Source: Prorocentrum cordatum (taxonomy: Eukaryota > Sar > Dinophyceae > Prorocentrales > Prorocentraceae). From it: a DNA stretch of 64,000 bases. The DNA lies in NCBI GenBank assembly GCA_963575745.1, contig CAUYUJ010015270.1, positions 134,501 to 198,500 of the forward strand, given 5' to 3'. The notes beneath the pieces were generated by a model. It was not told the origin of the DNA, did not search any database, and was given only the letters and a program-made list of their open reading frames with translations. Shown piece after piece: positions 33,901 to 45,121 of this stretch (positions are counted from its first letter, which is position 1; every line of letters begins with the position of its first letter). The translations under genes and the position numbers were made by a program.

Positions 33901-35234
33901 TGGCTCAAACCGCTCTGTCCCAAGCTGCGCGCCGTCAGGAGGCCTCCGCCCGTTCCGCCCCCCGTGATGAGCGCGTGGCTTGCTGGCGGGGCCTGGTCAG
34001 AGTGGCAGGGCCCACGTGGTTGGCGCAGTCAAGGTTTGGCACAGTCAGCATGGCCCCCCCGCCTGATACTCAGCGAAGTTGGCACAGCCAGGATTGGCAT
34101 AGTCAGCACGGCCGCGAATTCGATTACGCCATCACAGTCTGGGCAGCCCGTCGCGCGAGACAGCGCGCGGCTCGCCAGCGAGCAGAACATGTTACTTCTC
34201 CGTCTAGGCCAAGATGCGACGCTTCGGCGGCCCCGCCCGCAAACGACCCTACCACAGATTGCGAGCCCGAGGTCGTCGCTCTTCTGTGTCAGCATGGTCT
34301 TGGGATGTATGCGTCCAGCTTCGCTGAGCATGGCTTTGAGCGCATGGCGGAGGTGCGGCTTATGAGTGATCGACGCATGCGCGACATCGGCTTACGACCC
34401 GGTCATTGCATGCGTCTTGCTACAGCATTGGGCCAGCAGGCTGCAACTGAACAGGGAACCTGTGCCGACACTCTTCAGGAACCGCCTGGCTTGCGCGGCT
34501 GTCCGACAAAGCTGCCCGGCGGCATGGTCGCGACGCAGACCCAGCGCACCGACGGGTGGGCTGGCGCCCCGCCTACGCAGGGCGTTTCCCCTGGGACTGA
34601 CTTTTCTCTCCCCTCCCTGCCCATGATTCCTCGAGATGCGACAGTTGGTCGCCTGCGCCAGAAAGATTGCGAAATGGGTCGCCTCCACCGGGAAGAGCTC
34701 GAAGATAGTCGCGGATCGCAGGAGGAGGAGCAGGAAGAAGTCAGGGACCTTGCCGACCGTCCAACACAACCCACTGGCAACGCGACCTCTCGGCACGCCC
34801 AACCGCCTCGGATTCCAACGGACTCCGGGACGGTCAGTCACCGCCGCCGGGAAGAATGCGATGATAGTCGCGAGTCGCAGGGTGAGGGGCAGGGAGAAGA
34901 CAGAGAGGACTTTGTCGACCGCCCGACACAACCCGCTGGCAACACGACCCCTGGGAACATCCATCCGCTTCGGATCCCAACAGACTCTGCGATGGTCGTT
35001 CACCTACACCGGAAAGATCGCGAAAGGGGTCGCGAGCCACAGGAGAAGGGGCAGGGAGAAGACAGAGAGGACCTTGCCGACCGTCCAACACAACCCACTG
35101 GCAACACGACCCCTGGGAACACCCAGCCGCCTCGGATTCCAATCGCCTCTGCGACGGTCAGTCGCTTCCACCGGGAAGAGTGCGAAGATATCGCGAGTCG
35201 CAGGGTGAGGGGCAGGGAGAAGACAGGAACCTGA
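33765..35234 (+). CDS. SAM-domain reading frame running into 54-codon repeats
   Basis: A long open frame. The convincing part is at 34269-34440: VVALLCQHGLGMYASSFAEHG, then RMRDIGLRPGHCMRLATALG. This has the spacing and key residues of a sterile alpha motif (a five-helix protein- or RNA-binding domain). Downstream the frame enters repeats of 162 bp (54 codons) with the theme REECEDSRESQGEGQGEDRE and RPTQPTGNTTPGN. Repeat spacings (189, 162, 162) are all multiples of three. A one-base loss near 35189 shifts the last unit and ends the frame at 35234. The first 500 bases (GAC-tract-derived Arg/Asp runs) are probably not coding. It could be a real exon whose tail was captured from the hairpin satellite, or a chance-open repeat. 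Confidence 0.4.
34019..34110 (+). repeat. TTGGCATAGYCAG word repeats, copy 1
   Basis: Words of the form TTGGC(A/G)(C/T)AG(T/C)CAG are repeated about every 15-20 bases (GTTGGCGCAGTCA, TTGGCACAGTCAGCA, TTGGCATAGTCAGCA). Related clusters occur at 37529-37625 and 38105-38210. Confidence 0.75.
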
Positions 35235-35332
35235 TGCTGACCGTCCAACGCAATCCACTGGCGACGCGACCCTTGGGAATACCCCCAGCCGCCTTGGATC
35301 CCACTTGACTCTGCGACCGTCAGTTCAGTCGC
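34638..35332 (+). repeat. 162-bp hairpin satellite, left array A
   Basis: Five units start with a hairpin at 34638, 34827, 34989, 35151 and 35313 (spacings 189, 162, 162, 162). Stems are perfect at 34638 (GCGAC/GTCGC), 35151 and 35313 and degraded at 34827 and 34989. The rest of the unit carries GGGCAGGGAGAAGACAGAG and GTCCAACACAACCCACTGGC. Confidence 0.9.
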
Positions 35333-35346
35333 CTCCACTGGGTTGA

Positions 35347-35413
<67 letters not shown>
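35347..35413 (+). repeat. (GT)n microsatellite
   Basis: Over 30 GT dinucleotides, inserted inside the last unit of the 162-bp satellite. Confidence 0.97.
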
Positions 35414-35418
<5 letters not shown>

Positions 35419-35449
35419 GAAGATAGTCGCGAGTCGCAGATGGAAGGGG

Positions 35450-36510
35450 GCCCACCGCTGGGGAAGAGACCGTCGAGGAGACCGTCGAGGGGGCGGCGGG
35501 GGAGTCCTTTGAGGAAAAGTGCGAGGACGAGCAGAGCGAGAGCATCCTGGAGGACGACCTGGGCAATCCGGTGGAAAGAGACAACGGGGCCTTGGAAGAC
35601 GAGGCCGCAGTCCGGCGAATGGCGGGCAGAGGGCGACTCGCTGCTCTTCGCCCCCCCCCCCCCCCCGCCGCCTCCACCAGGGGCCCGAGCGTGCGACCAG
35701 CCCGCTGCAGGCCCTGCTCGCTGCGAGCGCGGACGCGCCGCCTCGGCGGGCGGGCTTTGCCCGCGAGATCACCCCTGCGCTGGCGTCGCCTTCGACGGAC
35801 CGTGCGGGGCCGCAGGGCGATTTGGGCCCCCGGCCGTTGCCCGCCGCTGACTCCGCCAGCCGACGGCTACCCAGTGTCCGAACTGAGCTGGCGCAGCCGC
35901 CCCCGCGCGTGCCGCCTGCCCGTGGAGACGGGGCGGGCCTGGGCGCGTCGCTTACTATGCCCTTGCCCCCCAATGCGAACGGGTCTCGTGCGAGCGCAGA
36001 GCTGGGCGCGGGCCAAGCGGCGGAGCAGTCGCCAGACGAGTCTGCCTCGGGCCGGGGCGCTCGTGGACGACCCGCCGGCCCTCGCGGGGCGGCTCGAGGC
36101 CTCGCAAGGGGCGGGGGGGCACGCCAGTGGCATGACTTCTGTCGCGCCAACAAGGCGATGGGGGGCCCTGGCGCCTACGCGAGCCTGGCGTCCTCCGCCG
36201 GTTCCTAGCGCTCACGGGGAAATACTCAGGCAGCCGCGACTTCCGAACTGGCCCTCGCCACGATGAGCCGCCGTTCTCTGATCGAGCGCGTTCGGGGCGC
36301 CATTCGCTCGCCCCCGGATAGCCTTGCGCAGTGGGAGCGCCGCGCCATCGACTACAAGAATCCTGGCAAATGTAGAGCCCAGCCCTGCATTGCACCCGTG
36401 CGCGTCATCGTCGCTCTCATGCGTGCTCGCGCCGGGCGCGCGAGGGCGTCGGTCTGCGTTCCCGTGGGCGCGGCGGCGCCCTGGGGCTCCCATCTGCGCT
36501 GGCCCGCTCC
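35450..36510. other. GC-rich DNA, no recognised gene
   Basis: Open frames exist on both strands but are compositional. No motif recognised. Confidence 0.3.
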
Positions 36511-36519
36511 ACTTTTGGC

Positions 36520-36970
36520 CCGGAGTGCCTACCGCGGCCCTGGGGGCCAGCCTGGCGTGCTGCCCGCCCCGCGCCGGGAAGTCCTTCGCCGCCTTGTGGC
36601 TGTGCCATCTTTCACCGGGCTTTCGGGCGTGGGTGGCGCGTGCAAGTGGGCATGGGCTATTTGTGCCTGGATTTCCTCCAGGTTTCAGCGATCACTTGCC
36701 TTCTCCTCTTCCCCTCGGCGCCCGGTGCGCGACCGTCTCCTCGCTGTCCCCCGGGGAAGGTGGCTTTATTATTTGCGCTTTAGGCCTGGCGTGCCTACCG
36801 CAGCCCTGGGGGCCAGCCTGGCGCGCTGCTCTCCCCGCGCCGGGAAGTCTTCGCCGCGTTGCGGCTGTGCCCTCTTTCACCGGGCTTTGGCGGCGTGGAT
36901 GGCGCGTGCAACTGGCGATGGGAAGTGGCGCGTGCCTTGGAGTCAGCGGCCCACCGCGGCCGGCTGCCTC
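36520..36970 (+). repeat. ~265-bp direct repeat pair
   Basis: GTGCCTACCGC(G/A)GCCCTGGG and CGCCGGGAAGTC, then TTTCACCGGGCTTT, occur near 36525-36625 and again near 36790-36890. Confidence 0.75.
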
Positions 36971-37002
36971 CATCTCCCCTTCTTGTTTTTTCTTCCCAGG
37001 CT

Positions 37003-37017
37003 GCGACGGTTAGTCGC
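37003..37017 (+). repeat. Isolated hairpin of the covarying family
   Basis: GCGACGGTTAGTCGC: perfect 5-bp stem with the loop GGTTA. Directly preceded by TTCTTCCCAGGCT. Confidence 0.85.
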
Positions 37018-37039
37018 TCTTCTACTCCTGCGGCCCCTG

Positions 37040-37533
37040 CGTCCGCTTGCCGGCGCCGCGGGCGCAAGCAGCTCGGCGACGACTGCAAGTGGGGCGAGCA
37101 GCGCTGCGCTGACAAGCGCAACAGTGACCAGCGCCACTGGCCCAAGCATAACGGGCCTGTGCCGCGCGTCGCCGGCCATCGCCGTCGCGACAAACGGCGC
37201 GGCAACGAGCAACAATGAGACTGGTGGCGCGACTTTGTTCTGCGCCGCGGGCCCCGGCGCAGCGGAGTCGAGGGGCGCGTCGCTGACGGGCGCCGCCGCG
37301 ACGAGCAGAGCTGCAACGATCACCAGAAAGTCGCGCAGCACGACTTTGCTGAGCACACCTGGGCCCAGTGGCGTGTGCTCCAGCTCAGCGGGTTCGCGCA
37401 GCGCGTCGCTGGCCAGCGCCGCTGGGGCAGGCAGCGCGGCAGCGTGGCCTGGTGCTGCCACCTCGGCTTCCTGGGGCGCTTCGGCGCACGGGGTGCATGG
37501 CCCTACGAGCGCGTCGCTTTCCACTGGGGCTTA
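37040..37533 (+). repeat. Ser/Thr/Ala-coding low-complexity repeat
   Basis: Short words such as AGCGCGNCGG and GGCGCGAC repeat irregularly and would encode a Ser/Ala/Thr-rich chain on the plus strand. A similar stretch lies at 47690-48260. Mucin-like coding or simple repeat cannot be told apart. Confidence 0.45.
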
Positions 37534-38400
37534 GTTGGCGCAGTCAGGGTTGACATAGCCAGGGTTGGCACTGTCGGCGCGGTCGGAGACGGCGCAGCCA
37601 CGATTGGCATTGTCAGCAACAACTGCTCGAGTAAATGTTCCACCGTTCTCCTCCTCTCCTCTCCCGCCGTGCGCCTGGCGCGCGCGCTCGCGCCGTGCGC
37701 CTGGCGTGCGCTTCTCCCGCTCCTTTCCCCGCGTCCTAGTGCTGCAGCGGTTAGCTGCCGCGCCAGGGTGCCTGCCGTGCTTGGCGTGCACTCCCCCTCC
37801 CTGCCTCCCGCCCGTGCCTGGCGCGCACTTCCTTCCCGACGCAACCCGCAGGCAACGCGCCCCCTGGGGGTGCCCAGCCGCGATGGTTAGTCACCTGCAC
37901 CGGGAAGAGTGCGAAATGGGTCGCGAGCCGCGGGGGAAGGGGCAGGGAGAAGACAGAGGGGGCCTTGCCGTTCGTCCAACACAACCCAGTGTCGCCGCGA
38001 CCCCTGGGAACACCCTGCCGCCTCGGGCCCCAATTAACTCTGCGACGGTCAGTCGCCTCCACTGGGAAGAGTTTGAAGATAGTCGCGAGTCGCAGGGGGA
38101 AGTAGTTGGCGCAGACAGGGTTGGCATAGCCAGGGTTGGCGCAGTCATGTTTGGCATTGTCAGCGCGGTCGGAAATAGCATAGCCACGATTGGCATAGTC
38201 AGCAACAATTACTTGAGTACATGTCCTACCCTTCTCCTCTCGCCTCCCACGCCGCGTGCCTGGCGTGCGCTTCCTTTCCTCCCTCCTGCGCCCTAATGCC
38301 GCAGCGGCTAGCTGCCGCAACGGGGTGCCTACCGTGCCTGGCGTGCTCTTCCCTCTTCTCCTTCGTTTCACCGGTTTTATCCCACGCGGCTGGGGTTGCC
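37529..38400 (+). repeat. Higher-order repeat, ~575-bp unit, with hairpins (left array B)
   Basis: Two successive blocks (37529 and 38104) each contain a TTGGCATAG-word cluster, then ACGATTGGCATTGTCAGCAA or variant, then a CCTGGCGTGCGCTTC segment with a perfect GCAGC/GCTGC hairpin (37744 and 38301). Between them are two more 162-bp satellite hairpins (37880 and 38042, again exactly 162 bp apart). Confidence 0.85.
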
Positions 38401-38430
38401 GCCAACGCCGCTGTCTGATGGTGCTCTGGC

Positions 38431-38660
38431 AGCTTGAATTCCATGCAAGGTTTGCACTGGGAACGGGCGGCCAGGTGGCCCATGACCTGCTCTGGGCTGG
38501 TGTCGGCCCCCACTGGTGACCGAAGGGGTTCTGTGAGGTCTCGCTACGAATTCCATGCAAGGATCACTCTGGGGATGGGTGGTCAGGTGGCCCCTGGCCT
38601 GCTCCTGTCTGGTGTCGGCCTCCTCTGGTTACCGCTTGGGTTCAGTGGGGTCTCGCTGCG
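38431..38660 (+). repeat. 112-bp tandem pair
   Basis: GAATTCCATGCAAGG starts at 38436 and 38548. Both copies share GGTCAGGTGGCCC/GGCCAGGTGGCCC and GGTGTCGGCC. Confidence 0.85.
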
Positions 38661-39350
38661 CTGCCGTCCTGTTCGGCGCGAGGACTTCGGCATGTGTGGC
38701 TCTGTGCGCCCGTCGGCTGCTCTCTCCTACATGGACTTCGCTTTCGACGCGTGCCGCTGCTGTACACACAAGAGGCACTGCCGTTCGCAGTCCTGCCTGT
38801 GACGAAGTTGCTCCTCCTCACTCTTGCGCTGACACGGTGCTGTTGTGTCGCCTACGGCGCGGACGTCGTCCGGGTGTGCCTGTCGGACTTGTTCGTTTCG
38901 GGCCCTGTGCCGACTCGCGCCGAGTGGTCGACCTCTGCGCGCTCATGGTCGCGCCGCCGCGCCAGATTGGCTGCGCCTACTTGATGGTCGCCGCCGGGGT
39001 CTCCGCGCCGCCGAGTTGGGAGTGTTGTTTCTGGCTCCTCTTCTGATGAGTGGCTGCCTGCGCGCTCACTTTGCCTGCCTCTCCGCTCTTCCTGCTCAGT
39101 CGCGGCCCGGCTCGCGCTCGGACGGCTTTCGATCTGCGTCGCGGGCCCGCAGACCCAGAAGCATCCCCGCCAGCTCGTGCGAAGGCGCTCTCGCTCTGGC
39201 CAGCGCCCCCGGTCCCGCCCGCGGGCCGCCGGCCGACCCCCTTCTGCGACCTCCCGGGGCGCCTCCCTTCCTCCATGTGCCGGGCGCCCCCGATGCCCAA
39301 CCTGGCCCGAGCGCGCGGCTCGCCGCCCCATCGCCCCGCGGGGCAGCATG
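38660..39350. other. No gene recognised
   Basis: GC-rich sequence between the left repeat arrays and the helicase locus. No domain recognised. Confidence 0.35.
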
Positions 39351-39351
39351 G

Positions 39352-42300
39352 ATGCGAAGCCGCCCCCTTCGCAGCCCGAGGCCCCAGGCCCGCGGCGTGG
39401 CCCCGGGCGCGGGCGACGCCCAACTCTCCTCAGCTCGCTGCGGCACTCGAGCTCCAGCGGCTCTTCGAGCGCCCCACTTCGCACCCTGCGGCGAGGGCGC
39501 TTGCTGAGGTTCCCATGTTCCACGCCCCAGGTGTCGCCCATCCTTCCCGCGATTGGCCTTATGCCCTAAGGGATCGCGGTCCCCACCTTCCACGCGTAGT
39601 GTGGATCGAGAGCAGAGCCCAACTTGAGCCCTGCGATGACGGGGCCAGGCGGGCGCGCGGCGAGCTCCGAAAACAAACCGTCGCCCCAAGCGGGGCGATC
39701 ACAGAAGTGGACAAACTCACGCGCATGGGTGACTGCGACAAGTTCAGAGTCCACGAGAAGATCAAGCCTAGCGGCAGATGGGGGTACTTCCGTCTTGACT
39801 GGGGCCAAGCCTACCGCGCCGAGCACAGGGCGTCCGACGGCCCTTGTTCGGAGAAGCTGATCATCACCATCAGGGGCCCTTCCTCCGACGAGATCGCCGT
39901 GGCGGAGGTGGTCTGGCCTAGGCTGCAGGAGCTCGGGGCACGCACTTTCGGAGGCAGAGCGCAGGCGATTCGGGCTCAACAAGGGCACCAGGTACCCCCT
40001 CAATACTTGCATCGTGAGGTACAATCGCGAAGAGTTCGGCCCCTTCCACTCTGGGCGGGCGACAATTCCAGCCACCGGCAAGGGGTCCGAACCGATCTAC
40101 AGAGTGGACAAGGCACCGTCCGAGCAACAGTATTGGAAGCTCCACCAAGCCGTCGAGGAAATGGACGTGCGGGGCTACGACCCGCAGGACCTCCTTCGGC
40201 GCCCCCATCCCCGTCGTTACGTACATCCTGGGGTTCAGGGGCGCCGAGGTCGCTGACGAGCATACCGCCAACAAGGTGCAGCTCGGTCACGACATCGGCG
40301 CAACCCTCCGCCGCCGCGCAGCGCCCACCCTTGGCGCGGCCATCCGCGACCCCGACACCTCCGACACCGCCCGCCCTGGCGCCGTGGGGTACCCTGCCAT
40401 CAGCACGAACGACATACGAGAGCGTCGGACAGGTCTTTCAGCGCCCCAGGTCTGCCCCGATCGCTGCCCAGCTCGGCCGCGCAAACGCGGCGCGCTCTCT
40501 CGGCGACCTCTCCAGGCAGGTTCTCCATTCGTGCAACTCCCACCACCTCGCGCTGGTGCGCGGCCCCCCCGGCTCTGGGAAGACAGCCGCCATTGTGGCC
40601 TTGGTCTCAGCCTTGGTTCCTACCCTGCGCGCTGGCCAGGCCGTCGGAGTCCTCTCTGGCTCCAACGCCGCCGCAGATCAACCCCTCCAGGCCTTCTCCG
40701 CTGCCAAGGACAAGGGCCACCTCGAGGACGACGCTCGCTTCCCCCGCGGCTTTCTTCGACTTGCCCGACATGGTCCACTTCGCCCCAGAAGGGGACTATC
40801 ACCGCGCTAACTGCGCCTACCCCCCCGAGCACGGCGACAACACGGTGTTCAACAACTACAAGAAGGACCTGGTGCAGCGGGCACGGGCAGTCTTAGTGAC
40901 CCATGAAGTGGCCGCCGAGCTCAACGGCAAATCATCACTTTGCCTGCCACTCGGGATCATTGACGAAGCCGGACGAACGAGCGAGGGAAACGCGGCCATG
41001 CCCCTGGTCCACAGTATACGCAGCGGGGGCCACCTCGTGGTGGTCGTCGGCGACCCCCAGCAACTCCCCCCCACGGTCTTGTCCAAGAAGGCAGCCGGCA
41101 TGGGCCTTGCTCTGTCCATCTTCCAGCGACTACACGATTCGCTCGGGTACCAACCGGGAGACCAAGGGACCGCGTGCGTCACCCTGGCCTTGATCTGCCG
41201 CAGGCGCCCGTTCTTCATATTCTTCCCTTCCATGGCATTCCACAACCAGGAGCTCCTCAGCGGACTCCTGAACCCCCTTGCCGACCGCCCCCTGGTGCTT
41301 CACTTGCCCTGGCCTAAGTGACAGACCTCAGCCCCGGACAGTTTGACTCCCTTGCGGGTCTTCTCGGGGTCAGCGCCGAAGACTTGAGGGGGGATTGCGA
41401 CGGGCTCCACCCCCGCGTCCAGAGCACGACCTCGAACGACGGTCACCGCACCCAGAACAGGTCATGCGAGCTGACGACGCACCTCGCCGAGGGTTGCGCT
41501 AACATCCCGGTGGCCGCCGTCACCCTTGATTCGCGCGTGCGGTACTGCCGGAGTTGGACAAGGTCCTCTCCGTCAAGGTCATCGCCCCATGCGGGCTGCA
41601 GGAGGGAATTCTCAAGGACGGCTGGCCGCTCAGCCCCCAAGCCTTGCAAATCGCAATGAAGGGCGACAAGTATTCCGACGCCCCCGACCCCGGCCCGCTC
41701 ACCCCTGAACCCCCTCCCATCGCGACGCGTCGCTTCACCGGGCGCCCCCGGTCGTCGCCGCCGCGGCGGCGCCGACTCCCCTTCCGCGGCTGCCACCCCG
41801 CAGCGGAGCCGCTCGCCCGCTGCCTCGGTCCAGACATCCACGTGCGCCGACGCGGTGTCCACCCCCTTTGACCCAGACAACATCCCCGAGCGGCAAGGGC
41901 GGGGGCTGGTCTTCAGCCCCTGGCCCTCCAGCTCCAACGGCTTTGGCCGCGCGTTCCCCGGCCTCCGCCAAGTTGCCCACGGGCACCTCGCCTCGGGGCG
42001 GCTCGCCCTATCCGCGGTCGACGCCAGCCAGGGTGGCGAGGCAGACTTGGGGTTCCGTGGACAATCCCAACGGAGTCAATGTTGGGCTCGCGCGGGCTTA
42101 AGCAGGGTATCGTGATCATAGCGGGCGGCCGCGTGATGCCCTCCATTGCCGACTCCAACCTGAGACTCCTCTCTACTTGCGGTCGCCTCGCAGGCCTCTG
42201 GGCGCGTTTCCGCGACCTCCCCAGCCGCAGCCCCGGCAATCACAGCGAGTTGCTTCCCGATCCCGCCTTCGACCCCGTCCAGGACCTCGGTTCCTGGGTG

Positions 42301-42666
42301 CTGGCGGGGCCCGACACGCTCGCCGCCGGCGAGGCGGATGGCGACAGAGTCAGGATCGACCAGGCTGTGGCCAGGAGACGGGGCGAGCACGCCAAGGGCG
42401 TCAACGTGCAAGTCGGCCTCCCCCCAGAGGTCGACCAACGCGGGGAAGACCTCGGGCGCTGGATGGGGGCGGCGCTGGAGGAACTCCTAACCGACCCCGC
42501 CTTCTCCGTCGCCCTCTTCATGGTTGCAGGGCTACACCCCCGCAAGTGCAACGTCGAGGGCGTTCCCTCCGACCCTGCGCAGTTCGACGGGGAAGCCTGG
42601 GGCCACTTGGGGTTCCTGCGCGACGTGGGGCTCGGGCTCGACGCGGGCGCCTGGTTTGCAACGTGA
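39352..42666 (+). pseudogene. Multiply frameshifted superfamily-1 (Upf1-like) helicase
   Basis: SF1 helicases unwind nucleic acid using ATP. The motifs occur in the right order but in different frames. Motif I is GPPGSGKT (40562-40585); motif II is DEAGR (40962-40976); motif III is GDPQQLPPTVL (from 41049). A Upf1-style block follows (RRRPFFIFFPSMAFHN, about 41200). Motif V is VDASQGGEADL (42017-42049); motif VI is GVNVGLARA, continuing as GIVIIAGG after a frame change near 42098. Upstream pieces in three frames (KLIITIRGPSSDEIAVAEV, NREEFGPFHSGRATIP, VVTYILGFRGAEVADEH) look like an N-terminal domain. A possible start is ATG at 39352. Frame changes fall near 39955, 40200, 40350, 40745, 41320, 41550, 41860 and 42098. 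Decay is likely; assembly indels or unrecognised introns are alternatives. Confidence 0.75.
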
Positions 42667-42721
42667 CCTGGGCCGCCCTGGTCTGGTCCGTCGGCCTAGG
42701 CGCCCCCTGGGGTAACCTCCA

Positions 42722-45121
42722 GTGCCGGATCTCCTCCAACGGACTGCCCCCTGGCCGCAAGTCCAAGTCCGAGCTGCTCGGGGGCCCCAGAACAAAAACC
42801 GTTGCACCCCGCCCGACCTCCAGCATCAAGTCCCCCGTGCATGGTCCTACGGGACCAGGGCCTGCCCGCGCCACCTTGTCTGCCCGGGCTACGAAACCCT
42901 CGTCAGACCCCTGCGGGGCCACGAGGGGGCCCCGCGGCGCCGCGTCGACTTGCTCTACCCCGACCAACGCATTATGTCCGCCGAGAGGGCCCGCTGCGCC
43001 TTCATCATCATGATGCTCATGAAGCGCGAACCACGGGCCCATCTCTGGCCCTTCCCTGTCCCCTCCGGATCTGGGGGCACGCTTGAAGCCATCCTGGGCG
43101 TCTACTGCCCTTGGCAACACGACCACCGCGTCCGCTCCGAGTTCGCGGCCTCCTGCGGACTCGCGCTCACAGACCTCCGTCGACTCCGCGGCCGGCTGGA
43201 GGGCCTGATCGCCGGGGCGGGCAAGCCCGTGACCACTGCCCACCACCGCCCCGCCGCCAAGGATGCCCTTCGCCCCGCTACCTGCGCTGAGATGGAGAAC
43301 TTCCCCTTCGAGCTACAGGCGCCAATGCTGATCCTGGACGAGATTGTGAGGCTGGCCAACATCGGCATCCTCTCGCGGTCGGAATGCAGCATCTGCCTCC
43401 TAAGCCGGTACCTCGCGGGCAGCGGCGACGGCTTGGGGCCCGGCGCCGGCCCCTCAGAGATGTCCTTCCTCAACCGGGGTTTCTCGTTCGGTCTCACCCC
43501 GATGGACAGGGCGCTTCCGCCCGCTCCACTCCCCAGCGTGGCCGAGACCCCTTGCTATATGGCCCCTGGCGACGCCCGCTTCGGCGCCGACCGACGGCCA
43601 GGTGCAAGTGCGACTACTGCTATAAGCCCAACCTCAAGCACATGGAGGGCGCTTGGCTCGACGATAACATCCGGTCGTATCTTGCCCAGAGCCGCCTGCA
43701 GGCGCGCGCCGACGGGTTGGGCTGCACATGGCTACGCGGCCATTGCTGGGTACGCGTGGTCGAGAAGGAGGGGCGCCAGCTGTCCCCAGAACACTCGTTC
43801 CACGAGCAGGTGCAGGCCGTTGCGCTCGCGAGGAACCCCTCCGGGCCCCCCCCCCATGTATGCCCCGCCCCTGGCCGCCTCCCAGCGAGCGCGCGGCGCT
43901 GCCCCCCGCTGTGGCCCCTGGCGCCCTCGACGACTACCTGCTGGAGCCCTCGGCCCAAAGAGCGCCAGCACCACCCTGCCCGCCGCGCGACTAGAGGATG
44001 ACAGGTTCGGGTACACAGCAGCTGAATCCAAGCGCCACGCTGCCACGCGCGACGGGTGCCCACCCGGGCCCCGCCCTTTTTCTTGGCAGGCAGGGGCGCC
44101 AGCGCTCGGCTGTTTTGCATGGGGGGCTGACGCGGAGTCGGGGCACGCAAGCGAGGGTGGCCTCCCAGCTAGGGGGGGCCGAGCCGTTGCCTGGAGCAAC
44201 CGCAGCTGGAGCGCCACGTGGATGTGCCGCCGATGCTTCGTCCACGCATGGGGCGTCAAGCCCGTTGCCGTCGGCGGCGTGCTCGACCGTGACGCCCACC
44301 TGGTTTACCCGCGCTCTCCGATCTCCAAGCCACGCTTCGCCCCGCCAGTGCCCGACGAACCGTCGCTGTCCATCGAGCTCGCGCCCGACCGAGCCTCTGC
44401 CTCTAAGCGTGTCCATTTCAGCAAGGACGGCGGCGCCGTTGGCCTGTTCGCACGGGGCCAATGCGGGCGACCCCCCACGAGGCGCGGGGCCGTGGAAGTG
44501 CGCGACCACTTACCTCATGTGGACCCCCCCAAGGGCCCCGTATTGAAGTGCATCGTCACTGAAACCTGGAGGCTGCCGAGGAGGCTGAACGGAGCCGCCT
44601 GAACGCTAGGCCCATCGAGGTCAGGCTAGTCGACTTCCTGCGCGACCTGGGCCCAATCTTGTGCGACCAGTGGCGGGGCTGTACCGCAGAACAGGGTAGA
44701 GACGTCAAAGGTTCCGAGGCTCCTGACAGCTGGGGCCCGCCCCTGCTGCGCCCCTCCCTGAAGAGGGTGCGGCGACAGGGTTGCGCCGAACCACCTCCCC
44801 GACGGCTTCCACTGGCAAGGCAGGCGGCTCGCCGCCGCCCGTGTTGTCACGCGCCTCTGCGTTCTCTCGACCGACCCCACCATGCGGCCCACATGGTTTC
44901 TGCACGCCAATCAATGGTTCGTACGCGGCCCCTCCCCTCTACGCCACAACCTGGAAGCCCTCGTGGGTTTCTTGGCGCAGGTCAGCTCCGATAAGCTCGC
45001 CACCGGGTCATTCTGGGAACTGGCCCAGGGCGTCCCTTTCGTGTGCGCGCAGGAGCTGTGCATGCATATCGACAACAACCCTTTCAGGGAGCACAGCGAC
45101 AACTGTTGGTGGACGTGGTAA
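42722..45121 (+). CDS. Long unrecognised frame downstream of the helicase
   Basis: A frame of 626 codons (42722-44602) carries RCAFIIMMLMKREPRAHLWP, then ILGVYCPWQHDHRVRSEFAA and APMLILDEIVRLANIGILSR. Near 43600 the coding sense moves to another frame with CKCDYCYKPNLKHMEGAWLD and GCTWLRGHCWVRVVEKEG, then returns (WMCRRCFVHAWGVKPVAVGG at about 44215). The end is NLEALVGFLAQVSSDKLATG with a stop at 45119-45121. Paired CxC/CxxC and Trp/His residues hint at a zinc-binding or structural region. I do not recognise the family. It follows the helicase in the same direction with no clear gap, so it may be the C-terminal part of one very large protein. Confidence 0.35.

Noticed and set aside
34638-35332. 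CRISPR-like array
   Set aside because: The units are whole 162-bp tandem copies, not short repeats with unique spacers, and the setting is a eukaryotic nuclear genome.
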